In this document: piece by piece, positions 14,485-22,054 of the stretch | Position numbering within the stretch: position 1 is the stretch's first letter | Layout of the letters: each line of letters opens with the position of its first letter | Assembly: GCA_019323655.1 (NCBI GenBank) | Contig: JAHWGX010000034.1 | Location: forward strand, 1-22,095 | Source: Candidatus Woesearchaeota archaeon | GTDB taxonomy: Archaea > Nanobdellota > Nanobdellia > Woesearchaeales > GW2011-AR4 | Reading direction: 5' to 3' | Length of the DNA stretch: 22,095 nt | Translations under genes and position numbers: made by a program | Notes under the pieces: generated by a model | What the model was told of the DNA's origin: nothing | Seen by the model: the letters and a program-made list of their open reading frames with translations, nothing else | The model's database searches: none

Positions 14485-15066
14485 TTAGTCAAAACTGAAT
14501 GTCGGCGGTAAATATTTTCTTAATTTAATTGGCATATTATCATCAAGATTTTCAATATCTTTATCAGTTAGTTCTATTAGATTCTTTTTGTGTGCTGCAT
14601 AGAATTTCTTTTTCATTTTTTTTCTTTTGAGATATTTGGTTTCTTCCAAACCCCAAAATTCTATCCAAACTTTCTGTCCAATAGGAATGAAAAAATCACA
14701 ATAAACTTCTTCTTCAATAGGAACGCGTCTTTCATATGCGTGAACAATTCCTTTATGATATAACCAATTATCAATAATCTGTTCTGCTTTAGAACGAACC
14801 ATATGACCATCTTCTGCTCTGATTGTAGCAGGAAATTTTGAACGGAAATTATTTTCTTCGGTTTCTAATTCAGAAGCTTTATGGGGAGTTGATTTTTTCT
14901 GTGCATCATTATTTTTAAGCCAACATTCATAACATAGAGGTTTATCCCCTTTTTTCCATATTCCACATTCTTTACAGGGGGTTACTTTTCCTTCTTCTTT
15001 TAGTTTATTGCAATCTTTACATAAAGGAAAGAATCCCGATTTTGCTCCACATATTTGACAAGCCAT
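14485..15066 (-). CDS. Zinc-ribbon protein with PD-(D/E)XK-like nuclease domain
   Basis: 193 residues. The N-terminus has four CxxC pairs: Cys3/6, Cys16/19, Cys31/34 and Cys45/48, i.e. two zinc ribbons. After a polar linker, residues ~85-170 look like a PD-(D/E)XK fold of the kind joined to helicases and short-patch nucleases: MVRSKAEQIIDNWLYHKGI (Glu95), YCDFFIP (Asp124), VWIEFWGLEETKYLKRKK (Glu136). The usual lysine of E-x-K is replaced by Trp, with a Lys on the following helix as possible substitute, as in several members of this superfamily. Probable role: a DNA or RNA endonuclease, possibly tied to repair; no methyltransferase is adjacent. It is convergent with the truncated rqcH-like gene and divergent from the 5S gene. 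Fold assignment is by pattern only. Confidence 0.68.
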   Translation of the reverse strand: MACQICGAKSGFFPLCKDCNKLKEEGKVTPCKECGIWKKGDKPLCYECWLKNNDAQKKSTPHKASELETEENNFRSKFPATIRAEDGHMVRSKAEQIIDNWLYHKGIVHAYERRVPIEEEVYCDFFIPIGQKVWIEFWGLEETKYLKRKKMKKKFYAAHKKNLIELTDKDIENLDDNMPIKLRKYLPPTFSFD

Positions 15067-15090
15067 ATTTAAATTAAGGATGTCTAAATG

Positions 15091-15099
15091 ATATAAAGT
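15091..15099 (-). promoter_or_regulatory. TATA element of the zinc-ribbon nuclease gene
   Basis: The minus strand reads ACTTTATAT, centred about 29 bases before the ATG at 15066. Confidence 0.5.
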
Positions 15100-15175
15100 T
15101 TTCGTTTTGCCCCTTCAAAGTCTAGCCCTTTCCCGATTGAAACTAAAATCTGTCATATGAACTTATCTTTTTTAG

Positions 15176-15230
15176 GCTTCCCTACCACTTGTATTCAGCT
15201 TTTTAGGAAAGTTCCATCTGGCTGGGAAGC
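15176..15230. repeat. Inverted repeat upstream of 5S rRNA
   Basis: GCTTCCC (15176-15182) pairs with GGGAAGC (15224-15230). The span between can also form TTCAGC/GCTGGG pairs as an alternative. It lies between the nuclease promoter and the 5S promoter. No ORF or known RNA is seen in 15100-15256, so a small structured RNA is possible but weakly supported. Confidence 0.25.
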
Positions 15231-15256
15231 TGTTTTATGTTTTGCTTTTCCACAAC

Positions 15257-15266
15257 CTTTTTAAAA
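15257..15266 (+). promoter_or_regulatory. rrf: TATA element of the 5S rRNA gene
   Basis: CTTTTTAAAA is centred about 25 bases before the predicted 5' end of 5S rRNA near 15287. Confidence 0.6.
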
Positions 15267-15285
15267 CCATCAATATTACCTGTTA

Positions 15286-15400
15286 TTGGACGGCCATAGG
15301 GGCTTGGTTCACCCGATCCCATTCCGAACTCGGAAGTTAAGCAAGCCTCCGTTTCTAGGTGTACTGTGCTTTTGCATGGGAAACTAGGAAAGCTGTCCAC
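15286..15400 (+). rRNA. rrf: 5S ribosomal RNA (solitary)
   Basis: The archaeal 5S consensus is clear: CGGCCATAGGGGC near the 5' end, ACCCGATCCCATTCCGAACT, then CGGAAGTTAAGC, then GTACTG and TGGGAAAC. Helix I pairs GGACGGC (15288-15294) with GCTGTCC (15392-15398). The ends are estimated from helix I and the upstream TATA element. No 16S, 23S or tRNA gene is nearby, so this 5S gene is a separate transcription unit, as in several archaeal groups. A short T-rich stretch follows at about 15401-15412 and may end transcription. Confidence 0.95.
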
Positions 15401-15438
15401 CTTTCTATATTAATGGCTTCTAGCTTTGTAACAGTAAG

Positions 15439-15448
15439 ATATTTAAAA
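15439..15448 (+). promoter_or_regulatory. TATA element of the LAGLIDADG gene
   Basis: ATATTTAAAA is centred 28 bases before the ATG at 15472, supporting that start and a leaderless mRNA independent of 5S. Confidence 0.55.
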
Positions 15449-15471
15449 AAAGGTTTATTCTTAGATACAAA

Positions 15472-16689
15472 ATGAAAATGTTGACAGCCCAAGTTTACCA
15501 GTATCCCAAATCCCAATCCAATACTTTTTTATTTGACTTTTCAAAAGGGGAAGGATTGATCATGAAAAATCAAATAAAAAACAAAATTTTAGTATTTCCT
15601 TGGGATATTAAAGGATACGTAGAACTTAGTAATAAAGCTAAAACTAGGATAGTAAACTTTTTAATAAACAATCATAGATTTAAGTCTGATATAACTAAAA
15701 AATTGAATGCTCCAGATTATTGGTTCTATAATTTTATAAGGAACCAGAAAATAGATACCCACACTTTTAAAAAAATTGTAGATATGATAAATGATAAGAC
15801 TCTTCTGAATGAAATAATACAATTTAATGATGATAAAGGAAGCAGTTCCATTCCTTTCACAGGCAACTTTCCCATCGAGTATACGCCCTCATGGCATTTT
15901 ATTTTTTGTCTTTCTGTTGGAGATGGCTATATAAGAAAGGGAAATAAGAAAAAATTTGTATGGTACCAAAAACCAGAAGGCCAAAAAAAAATAATTGAGC
16001 TATTAAATAAAATTAATTTTAATTATAGCCCTAAAATAAAAAATGCCAAACATGGAATAACTATTCCGCAATTAATTAGAAAAGTGGGGTCATTTGCCAC
16101 TAAGCTAGATTCCAGCCAGTCGATTAAATCTAATTTAATTGAAGTTTCTAAGAAATTGGGAAAAGATTACGAAGTAGCTTTATTATGCGCGTTTTTTATA
16201 GATGAAGCTGGAATGGGTAAATCTAAGTCAAATTCTGAAATAACTTTACATCAAGAAGGAAATTTACCCCTTCTAGAAAAAATTGGGGATTTGTTAAATA
16301 GATTTGATGTCAAATGGTCTAAGAACAAGAAAGGAGATAAATGGTGTATAAGAATCAATTCCGAAGGAGTTGTTAAATTACCAGAGTTATTTTATTCTCT
16401 TAAAAAACATAATATCAATTTATTACATAGAGAAGAAATATTTCAAAAAAAAGTAAAAATGGCTAAAGAAACATTATATAAAATTCCTCTAAAGGAGGAA
16501 TCTGTTTCAATTAGAGAGTACCTATTAAATAATTATAGAAATAAAATTATAAGTTTAGATGAAATAAGAAGACATTACAAATCAAACTTCAATGTTTCTC
16601 TAAGGTCAAGACAATTGGTACACTTTATGAAAAAGAAAAAAGAATTACAAACTATAGATTTAGGAAAATATATTATTAAGGGTAAATAG
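15472..16689 (+). CDS. Free-standing LAGLIDADG-type homing endonuclease
   Basis: The 405-residue protein has two LAGLIDADG-like helices: FIFCLSVGDG at about 143-152 and LLCAFFIDEAG at about 237-247, each followed by a beta-rich stretch (IRKGNKKKFVWYQ; SEITLHQEGNLPLLEKI). This is the single-chain, pseudo-dimeric layout. Residues ~40-110 look like a helix-turn-helix region, and a winged-helix-like segment closes the protein (about 345-403). Such enzymes cut long sites and spread introns, inteins or themselves. Here there is no surrounding intron or intein: the gene stands alone between 5S rRNA and ugd, and its stop is one base before the ugd ATG. The codons are strongly AT-rich compared with ugd, a sign of recent transfer. 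The start at 15472 is favoured by the TATA element; an ATG at 15562 with GGGGAAGG upstream is the alternative. Confidence 0.82.
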   Translation: MKMLTAQVYQYPKSQSNTFLFDFSKGEGLIMKNQIKNKILVFPWDIKGYVELSNKAKTRIVNFLINNHRFKSDITKKLNAPDYWFYNFIRNQKIDTHTFKKIVDMINDKTLLNEIIQFNDDKGSSSIPFTGNFPIEYTPSWHFIFCLSVGDGYIRKGNKKKFVWYQKPEGQKKIIELLNKINFNYSPKIKNAKHGITIPQLIRKVGSFATKLDSSQSIKSNLIEVSKKLGKDYEVALLCAFFIDEAGMGKSKSNSEITLHQEGNLPLLEKIGDLLNRFDVKWSKNKKGDKWCIRINSEGVVKLPELFYSLKKHNINLLHREEIFQKKVKMAKETLYKIPLKEESVSIREYLLNNYRNKIISLDEIRRHYKSNFNVSLRSRQLVHFMKKKKELQTIDLGKYIIKGK

Positions 16690-16690
16690 A

Positions 16691-17989
16691 ATGAAAATTT
16701 CGATAATTGGTTGCGGGTATGTCGGATTATCGACAGCAACAGTATTTGCCGAGCTTGGAAACAGTGTTGTGGCTGCGGATGCCGATAAGGGCAAGATTGA
16801 CAATCTTAACAAGGGAATAATGCCCATATTTGAGCCTGGGCTCAAGGAACTGGTGGAAAGGAATGCCAGGGAAAAAAGGCTCAGGTTCACTCATGACAAT
16901 AAGGAAGCGATAGAGCACGGAGAAGTTATTTTCATCTGCGTTGGGACACCACCAAAAGAAAACTGGGAGACAGAGCTTAAGTATGTAGAGGCGGTTGCAA
17001 AAGAGATTGCGCAAAGCATTAATTCTTACAAGGTTATTGTCCATAAGAGCACTGTGCCTGTGGAGACAGGCGAAAAAGTAAAGAAAATAATCCAGGACAA
17101 TATAAAAAAAGATATTGATTTTGATGTTGTGAGCAACCCGGAGTTCTTAAGGGAAGGGACTGCGATAAAGGACACAATGGAGCCTGACAGAATTGTAATC
17201 GGAGCAGACAGCAAAAAGGCGGCAGAAATAATGAGGAGGCTTTACAGCCCTGTTAAAGCCCCTTTTATTGTGACAGACATAAAAAGCGCGGAGCTCATAA
17301 AGCACGCATCCAACTCCTTTCTTGCCACTAAAATCTCTTTTATAAATGCCATAGCGAGCATATGCGAGCTTTCAGGGGCTGATGTTGAAAAGGTTGCAGA
17401 AGGGATGGGCTATGACAAAAGGATAGGGAGGAATTTCCTGAATGCGGGAATCGGCTATGGGGGCTTTTGCTTTCCAAAAGATGTACAGGCTTTTGTAAAA
17501 ATAGCTGAGAAATACGGCTATAACTTCAAAATGCTTAAGGCCACCAACGAAATCAATGAGACCCAAAAGAAAAATTTTATTGAAAAAATCAAAAACAAAA
17601 TGGATATTAGCGGGAAGACATTCGGGGTTCTTGGATTGTCCTTTAAGCCAAACACAGACGACATGAGGTTTGCTCCGAGCATTTACATAATCAAGGAACT
17701 CCAGAAGGAAGGGGGCAAGGTAAAGGCTTATGACCCCGAGGCAATGGAAAAGGCAAAGGAAGTTCTGGATAATGTTGAATTTTGCACTGACCCTTATGGC
17801 GCTGCAGAAGATTCCGACGCACTGCTCATACTGACAGAGTGGAATGAGTTTAAGGAGCTTGATTTGGGGAAAGTCAAGTCATTGCTAAATAAGCCGTTAA
17901 TTTTTGACGGGAGGAATATTTATAATCCAAAAGAGCTAAAAGAAGAAGGCTTCACCTACATAAGCATTGGGAGGGAGGGTGTGTTGTAA
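16691..17989 (+). CDS. ugd: UDP-glucose 6-dehydrogenase
   Basis: The 432-residue protein has the full UGD layout. The N-terminal Rossmann domain has GCGYVGLSTA at 7-16, CVGTPPKE at 83-90, STVPVETGEKV and SNPEFLREGTA. The central helix carries ELIKHASNSFLATKISFINA with Lys204. The catalytic Cys260 is in GIGYGGFCFPKDV, and the C-terminal domain has GLSFKPNTDDMRFAPS. It oxidises UDP-glucose twice with NAD+ to UDP-glucuronate. UDP-ManNAc dehydrogenase is a relative, but the adjacent UDP-glucuronate decarboxylase gene makes UDP-glucose the likely substrate. It is the first of three tightly packed genes; its ATG lies one base after the endonuclease stop. An AT-rich stretch at about 16666-16678 could act as promoter but is closer than usual. 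Confidence 0.93.
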   Translation: MKISIIGCGYVGLSTATVFAELGNSVVAADADKGKIDNLNKGIMPIFEPGLKELVERNAREKRLRFTHDNKEAIEHGEVIFICVGTPPKENWETELKYVEAVAKEIAQSINSYKVIVHKSTVPVETGEKVKKIIQDNIKKDIDFDVVSNPEFLREGTAIKDTMEPDRIVIGADSKKAAEIMRRLYSPVKAPFIVTDIKSAELIKHASNSFLATKISFINAIASICELSGADVEKVAEGMGYDKRIGRNFLNAGIGYGGFCFPKDVQAFVKIAEKYGYNFKMLKATNEINETQKKNFIEKIKNKMDISGKTFGVLGLSFKPNTDDMRFAPSIYIIKELQKEGGKVKAYDPEAMEKAKEVLDNVEFCTDPYGAAEDSDALLILTEWNEFKELDLGKVKSLLNKPLIFDGRNIYNPKELKEEGFTYISIGREGVL

Positions 17990-18721
17990 ATGGATGCTAT
18001 AATACTGGCAGCAGGCTATGCAACAAGGCTGTATCCGCTGACAGAAAACACTCCGAAGCCGCTGCTGAAAGTCGCTGGAAAGGCGATTATAGAGCATATA
18101 ATAAACAGGATTGAGGGTTTGAGGGGAGTTAACAAACTCTATATAGTGACAAATGACAAATTTGAGAACCATTTTGCGGGATGGCTTAAAAATTTTGACG
18201 CAAAAAAACCGATAGAGGTAATTAATGACGGCACCGAAAGCAATGAAGACAGATTAGGTGCTTTAGGGGATGTGCATTATGCGGCAAATGCAAAGAGAAT
18301 AGAAGATGACATCCTGGTTATTGCCGGAGACAATATTTTCGAGTTTTCGCTGGATAGCGCATTTAATCTATTTAAAAAAAAGGAATCCAATGTGATTGCA
18401 TTGTATGATGTAAAAGATTTTGAATTGGCGAAGAAGTATGGAGTTGTCGAAGTTAAAGGCAATATTGTTGTAAATTTTGAGGAAAAGCCCGCAAAGCCAA
18501 AATCCACCCTGGTTTCCACAGGAATATACCTTTTCCCAAAAAAAACACTAGCTTTAATTAAAAAATACATTGACCAGGGCAACAACGCGGACAAAACAGG
18601 GGATTTTATCGAGTGGCTTTACAAGAGGGACAAAGTTTATGCCTATGTTGCCAGCAAGGCATGGTATGACATAGGGAGCATTGAGCAGCTGGAAAAAGCA
18701 AACAGATACTTTAAAGGCTAA
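17990..18721 (+). CDS. Sugar-1-phosphate nucleotidyltransferase
   Basis: The 243-residue protein starts MDAIILAAGYATRLYPLTEN with PKPLLKVAGK, the nucleotide-binding signature of RmlA/GalU-type enzymes (Ala in place of the usual Gly in GxGTR). Further marks are VIAGDNIFEF with the metal-binding Asp, VVNFEEKPAKPKS, and the end GSIEQLEKANRYF. It joins NTP and a sugar-1-phosphate. Next to ugd and a UDP-glucuronate decarboxylase gene, the likely product is UDP-glucose, although dTDP-glucose cannot be excluded by sequence. Its ATG follows the ugd stop with no gap, and the next ATG comes two bases after its stop. Confidence 0.88.
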   Translation: MDAIILAAGYATRLYPLTENTPKPLLKVAGKAIIEHIINRIEGLRGVNKLYIVTNDKFENHFAGWLKNFDAKKPIEVINDGTESNEDRLGALGDVHYAANAKRIEDDILVIAGDNIFEFSLDSAFNLFKKKESNVIALYDVKDFELAKKYGVVEVKGNIVVNFEEKPAKPKSTLVSTGIYLFPKKTLALIKKYIDQGNNADKTGDFIEWLYKRDKVYAYVASKAWYDIGSIEQLEKANRYFKG

Positions 18722-18723
18722 AA

Positions 18724-19653
18724 ATGGAAACTGTACTAATAACAGGCGGAGCAGGATTTATCGGGAGCCATTTATGCGATTTTTTGATTGCCAAGGGATT
18801 TAAAGTAATATGCATGGACAATTTTATAACCGGAAGCAAAGAAAATATTGAGCACCTGCAGGCTAATGAGAACTTTAAACTGATTAATCATGATGTAAGC
18901 AAACATATTAAGATTGAGGAGCCTTTGGATTATGTGCTGCATTTTGCCTCTCCTGCCTCTCCGGTAGACTACCAGAAAATTCCGATACAGACATTAAAAG
19001 CAGGCAGTTTGGGGACACACAACACTTTAGGCTTGGCTCTGGCAAAAAAGGCAAAATACCTGCTGGCTTCTACATCGGAGGTTTACGGCGATCCTCTGGT
19101 TAATCCCCAGCCGGAAAGCTATTGGGGGAATGTCAATCCTATAGGGATTAGAGGCTGCTATGATGAAGCTAAAAGGTTTGCAGAGGCGCTTGTTATGGCA
19201 TACCACAGGATACACAAAGTTGATGTGAGAATAGCCAGGATTTTCAATACGTACGGCCCCAGGATGAGAAAAGATGACGGGAGGGTTGTTCCGAATTTCA
19301 TAAACCAGGCATTAAAAAATAAGCCTGTTACTGTTTATGGGGAGGGCAAGCAGACAAGAAGCTTTTGCTATGCCAGCGATTTGGTGGAGGGGATATACAA
19401 GCTGATGATGTCCGGTATAAATGAGCCTGTAAATTTGGGGAATCCGGATGAGTATACAATAATTGAGTTTGCAGATATTGTTAAAAAATTAACAAAAAGC
19501 GAAAGCAGAATTGCGTTTGAAAAATTACCTACAGATGATCCTCATGTCAGGAGGCCTGACATCACAAAAGCAAAAAAAGAGCTGGGGTGGGAGCCTAAAG
19601 TTAATCTGGAGGAAGGCTTAAAGGAAACTATAAAGTGGTTCAAAGAAAATTAA
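18724..19653 (+). CDS. UDP-glucuronate decarboxylase (UDP-xylose synthase), SDR family
   Basis: The 309-residue extended SDR has GGAGFIGSH at 8-16, the STSEVYGDP block at about 116-124, and Tyr146-Lys150 in CYDEAKRFAE. GPRMRKDDGRVVPNF and YGEGKQTRSFCYASDLVEG follow; these last blocks are characteristic of the UXS group and differ from dTDP-glucose dehydratases. With NAD+ it converts UDP-glucuronate, the ugd product, to UDP-xylose and CO2. Last gene of the ugd operon. Its 3' end overlaps the convergent flippase gene by four bases. Confidence 0.9.
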   Translation: METVLITGGAGFIGSHLCDFLIAKGFKVICMDNFITGSKENIEHLQANENFKLINHDVSKHIKIEEPLDYVLHFASPASPVDYQKIPIQTLKAGSLGTHNTLGLALAKKAKYLLASTSEVYGDPLVNPQPESYWGNVNPIGIRGCYDEAKRFAEALVMAYHRIHKVDVRIARIFNTYGPRMRKDDGRVVPNFINQALKNKPVTVYGEGKQTRSFCYASDLVEGIYKLMMSGINEPVNLGNPDEYTIIEFADIVKKLTKSESRIAFEKLPTDDPHVRRPDITKAKKELGWEPKVNLEEGLKETIKWFKEN

Positions 19654-21071
19654 AGATTCTTTACAACTTTGTCAATTAACAATCTGTCTTCTTTGTCTAT
19701 TGTGCCAAGAATAAACAATGCTATAGAGTAAATCAATGCCCCTGAGACTATCGCTGCAAACATGTTCTCTATGTATTGCAGCGAAAATATCATAATGCTG
19801 ACGGCTATGACAGGCCTAACGGACAACCTTATGAATCTTATCCCCAACCCGTATTTTACTATAAAGGAGGTGTATACAAAAAAGAAAACAATTTCTGTTA
19901 TTATAGTGGCGATAGCAGCACCTATAAAGCCAAAAAAAGGAATCAATGCAAAGTTTAATGCTACATTAGTCAAAGCAGCAGTCCCCTGGCTAAAAACCCT
20001 CGAGCCCTGCCGGTTTATCGATGATAAAGTAAATCCGGACACTACGTTAAGGAACCTTAAACAAAGATACCCCGACAGTATTGATAATACTACCGCAGAT
20101 GTTATATATTCCTTGCCGTAAAGAAGCAGAATAATCTTGTCTGAGAGAACATAGATCCCTGCGGATAGAGGCAAGCCGATAATAAGCATATACTTAAATG
20201 ACTTTTCATAGGCAAATTTGAGCGATTTTTTTGAGGTTATGTACCACCTGGATATTACAGGATAAATGGCATTTCCGTACATTACCGGTATGAAAATAAG
20301 GGCAAGCATGATGTTAGCCGCAGCAGAATAAATGCCTACATCGGTTGTCGAGCGGATTTTTGAGAGCATAATGGAACTTATGTACATAAATAAGCCCGAA
20401 AAAACCAAGGACAGGCAGAATAATGAGGATTTTTTCAACAATTTTTTTGAAAACCCGTAGTCAAACTCAAAGCTTATTTTAATGAACCTGCTGTAAACCA
20501 GCAAAATAGTAATTATAAACACAATTATTTCTGTTAGAGGAAAAGCCAATGAAGCCGCAATAACACCGTATCCTGCTTTTATTGCATAAAAAACCATACC
20601 CCCAAGAATTGCCATCCTTAATACCTTGATTAATGCGTCATAATGCATCTTCTCAAAAGCACGGAATATGGAGTAATACAAATCAGTAAAAGACTGGATT
20701 ATTGCAAACAATAGCATAGTGTATGATACTATCTTTACCTCTCCGGAATAATCCATTATGCTGAGAAACAGGCAGGCAGCTACCAGGGTGATTGCTGAAA
20801 GAAACATCTTTAGCACTACAGAATTAGACAAATATTTTGAGGCTGCCTTTTTATTGCGGCTTATCTCCCTTATGATGAAAGTGCTTAAGCCAAAATCAGC
20901 GATTATAACAATCAATAAGGCAAATGCAATTCCAAAGCTGAATATCCCAAAATCCTCATTTCCCAGCGCTCTGGCAAGATAAACAAAGATTATCAGCTGG
21001 ATAATTTTTGATAAAATTTCAGAAGCAGCCAAGCTTAGGAAATTCGTTGTTATCCTTCTGGCAGTGTTCAT
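19650..21071 (-). CDS. Wzx-type polysaccharide flippase (MOP superfamily)
   Basis: The 473-residue protein has about 12-14 hydrophobic segments. It starts MNTARRITTNFLSLAASEILSKIIQLIIFVYLARALGNEDFGIFSF, the typical Wzx/RfbX opening, with LSTFIIREISRNK after the second helix and a central YSAAANIMLAL. Family role: moving lipid-linked oligosaccharides across the cytoplasmic membrane; in archaea, precursors for N-glycans or surface polysaccharides. It follows the CDP-alcohol phosphatidyltransferase-like gene by 14 bases on the same strand. It faces the UDP-xylose operon, which may supply sugars for its cargo (inference). Cargo is not predictable. Confidence 0.87.
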   Translation of the reverse strand: MNTARRITTNFLSLAASEILSKIIQLIIFVYLARALGNEDFGIFSFGIAFALLIVIIADFGLSTFIIREISRNKKAASKYLSNSVVLKMFLSAITLVAACLFLSIMDYSGEVKIVSYTMLLFAIIQSFTDLYYSIFRAFEKMHYDALIKVLRMAILGGMVFYAIKAGYGVIAASLAFPLTEIIVFIITILLVYSRFIKISFEFDYGFSKKLLKKSSLFCLSLVFSGLFMYISSIMLSKIRSTTDVGIYSAAANIMLALIFIPVMYGNAIYPVISRWYITSKKSLKFAYEKSFKYMLIIGLPLSAGIYVLSDKIILLLYGKEYITSAVVLSILSGYLCLRFLNVVSGFTLSSINRQGSRVFSQGTAALTNVALNFALIPFFGFIGAAIATIITEIVFFFVYTSFIVKYGLGIRFIRLSVRPVIAVSIMIFSLQYIENMFAAIVSGALIYSIALFILGTIDKEDRLLIDKVVKNL

Positions 21072-21085
21072 TATTGCACCCGGTA

Positions 21086-21922
21086 TTATTTTTTTCCGAA
21101 TAATGCGTTATAGTAATGGAAAATTGTCTTTCCCCTGTAATGCACCACAAAGGACATAAACTGCCTTAAAACAGATACCGCACCATAAATGATTATGTAA
21201 ACCAAAGACAGCAAGAAAGGAGGCATGAAATTAAAGTAGCGGTTGAAAAGCTCTATTGCAATTATAATCTGGATATGGGCTATGTTGGCCGGAAAACCCC
21301 ACAACTCCTTTATTTTTTCGTAGAGGGCATACAATTTTTTTCCGGATTCCGTGCTTCCGCCCTCAATATTTATTTTTTCGTTGAGCAGGGTATATTTTTT
21401 CGGCAGCATTCCTTTCTCACTTTTTAATCTGTCCAGGCCTTTTTTCACAACCGCTATTTTTACAGCGTTTAGAATCACAGGCGAAGAGAACACCGAACAG
21501 AGAAATCCAGAAATAATTGCTGCTTTTATTCCTGTATGCATAAAAATTCCAAATCCAAATGAAAAGAAAATAAACGGAATAGATAAAACATGATACACTT
21601 CTTCCAGGAAGGATCCTATCAAACTCCCTTCTTTGTAGTATCTTGCGACTTCTCCATTGACATTATCCAAAACTACAGTAAAGTGTATCAATGTTATTCC
21701 TGCAAACATTGTCCAGACTGAGCCAAAGGCCATCATCCCAGAGCCAAACAGCATCAATAACAGCATAAGTATGCTAACCTGGTCCGCATGTATTGGAGTA
21801 TACAGGAACAGCTTTGTCACATAGACTGAAATTTTCATAGTGAACAGTTCCATATACAAAGGCCTTTTTTTAGTTACACCTTTATAGCATATTTTCCTTA
21901 GCTCTTTAATTGGCTCTACCAT
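21086..21922 (-). CDS. CDP-alcohol phosphatidyltransferase-like membrane protein with altered motif
   Basis: The 278-residue protein has about six hydrophobic segments. The N-terminus (RKICYKGVTKKRPLY, then KLFLYTPIHADQVSIL) is like that of CDP-alcohol phosphotransferases. The family motif D-xx-DG-xx-AR-x8-G-xxx-D-xxx-D is recognisable as LDNVNGEVAR, eight residues, then GSFLEEVYH: the spacing is exact, but the second Asp is Asn, the third Glu and the fourth, normally the catalytic base, His. Gly, Ala and Arg are kept. It may be a subclass with a different metal site or base, or inactive. Normal reaction: transfer of a phospho-lipid or phospho-alcohol group from a CDP donor, such as for archaeal inositol or glycerol lipids. 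It is the first gene of an operon with the flippase. A TATA element lies at 21951-21960. Confidence 0.78.
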   Translation of the reverse strand: MVEPIKELRKICYKGVTKKRPLYMELFTMKISVYVTKLFLYTPIHADQVSILMLLLMLFGSGMMAFGSVWTMFAGITLIHFTVVLDNVNGEVARYYKEGSLIGSFLEEVYHVLSIPFIFFSFGFGIFMHTGIKAAIISGFLCSVFSSPVILNAVKIAVVKKGLDRLKSEKGMLPKKYTLLNEKINIEGGSTESGKKLYALYEKIKELWGFPANIAHIQIIIAIELFNRYFNFMPPFLLSLVYIIIYGAVSVLRQFMSFVVHYRGKTIFHYYNALFGKK

Positions 21923-21939
21923 TTTATCAAGTCTGTAGT

Positions 21940-21960
21940 CCTACTACGCTATTTAAATTT
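21940..21960 (-). promoter_or_regulatory. Promoter of the CDP-alcohol transferase gene with GTAGTAGG box
   Basis: The plus strand ATTTAAATTT at 21951-21960 is the TATA element, about 33 bases before the start at 21922. Right after it, reading the minus strand, comes GTAGTAGG (21940-21947). The same octamer follows the opposite promoter at 22000-22007. Confidence 0.45.
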
Positions 21961-21982
21961 ATCCTTAACCTGGACTTTCGTG

Positions 21983-22007
21983 TTTTTAAAAATCATTAAG
22001 TAGTAGG
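21983..22007 (+). promoter_or_regulatory. Promoter of the right-edge gene with GTAGTAGG box
   Basis: TTTTTAAAAA at 21983-21992 is TATA-like, with GTAGTAGG at 22000-22007. The predicted start site near 22014 would give a leader of about 22 bases containing a GGTGAT ribosome binding site at 22025-22030. Confidence 0.45.
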
Positions 22008-22054
22008 CATTTCATAGAAATCTTGGTGATAATCTATGAAAGAGAACCTACTAC
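22000..22054 (+). promoter_or_regulatory. Long imperfect hairpin enclosing a ribosome binding site and start codon
   Basis: GTAGTAGG (22000-22007) pairs with CCTACTAC (22047-22054), and TTTCATAGA (22010-22018) with TCTATGAAA (22033-22041): 17 pairs with a small asymmetric internal loop. The 14-base apical loop holds GGTGAT, and the start codon ATG (22036) lies in the stem. It could regulate translation or be one terminal repeat of an element continuing to the right. Confidence 0.5.

Noticed and set aside
15203..15400. Minus-strand open frame across the 5S gene
   Set aside because: It is the reverse of the 5S rRNA and its promoter, which are strongly supported.
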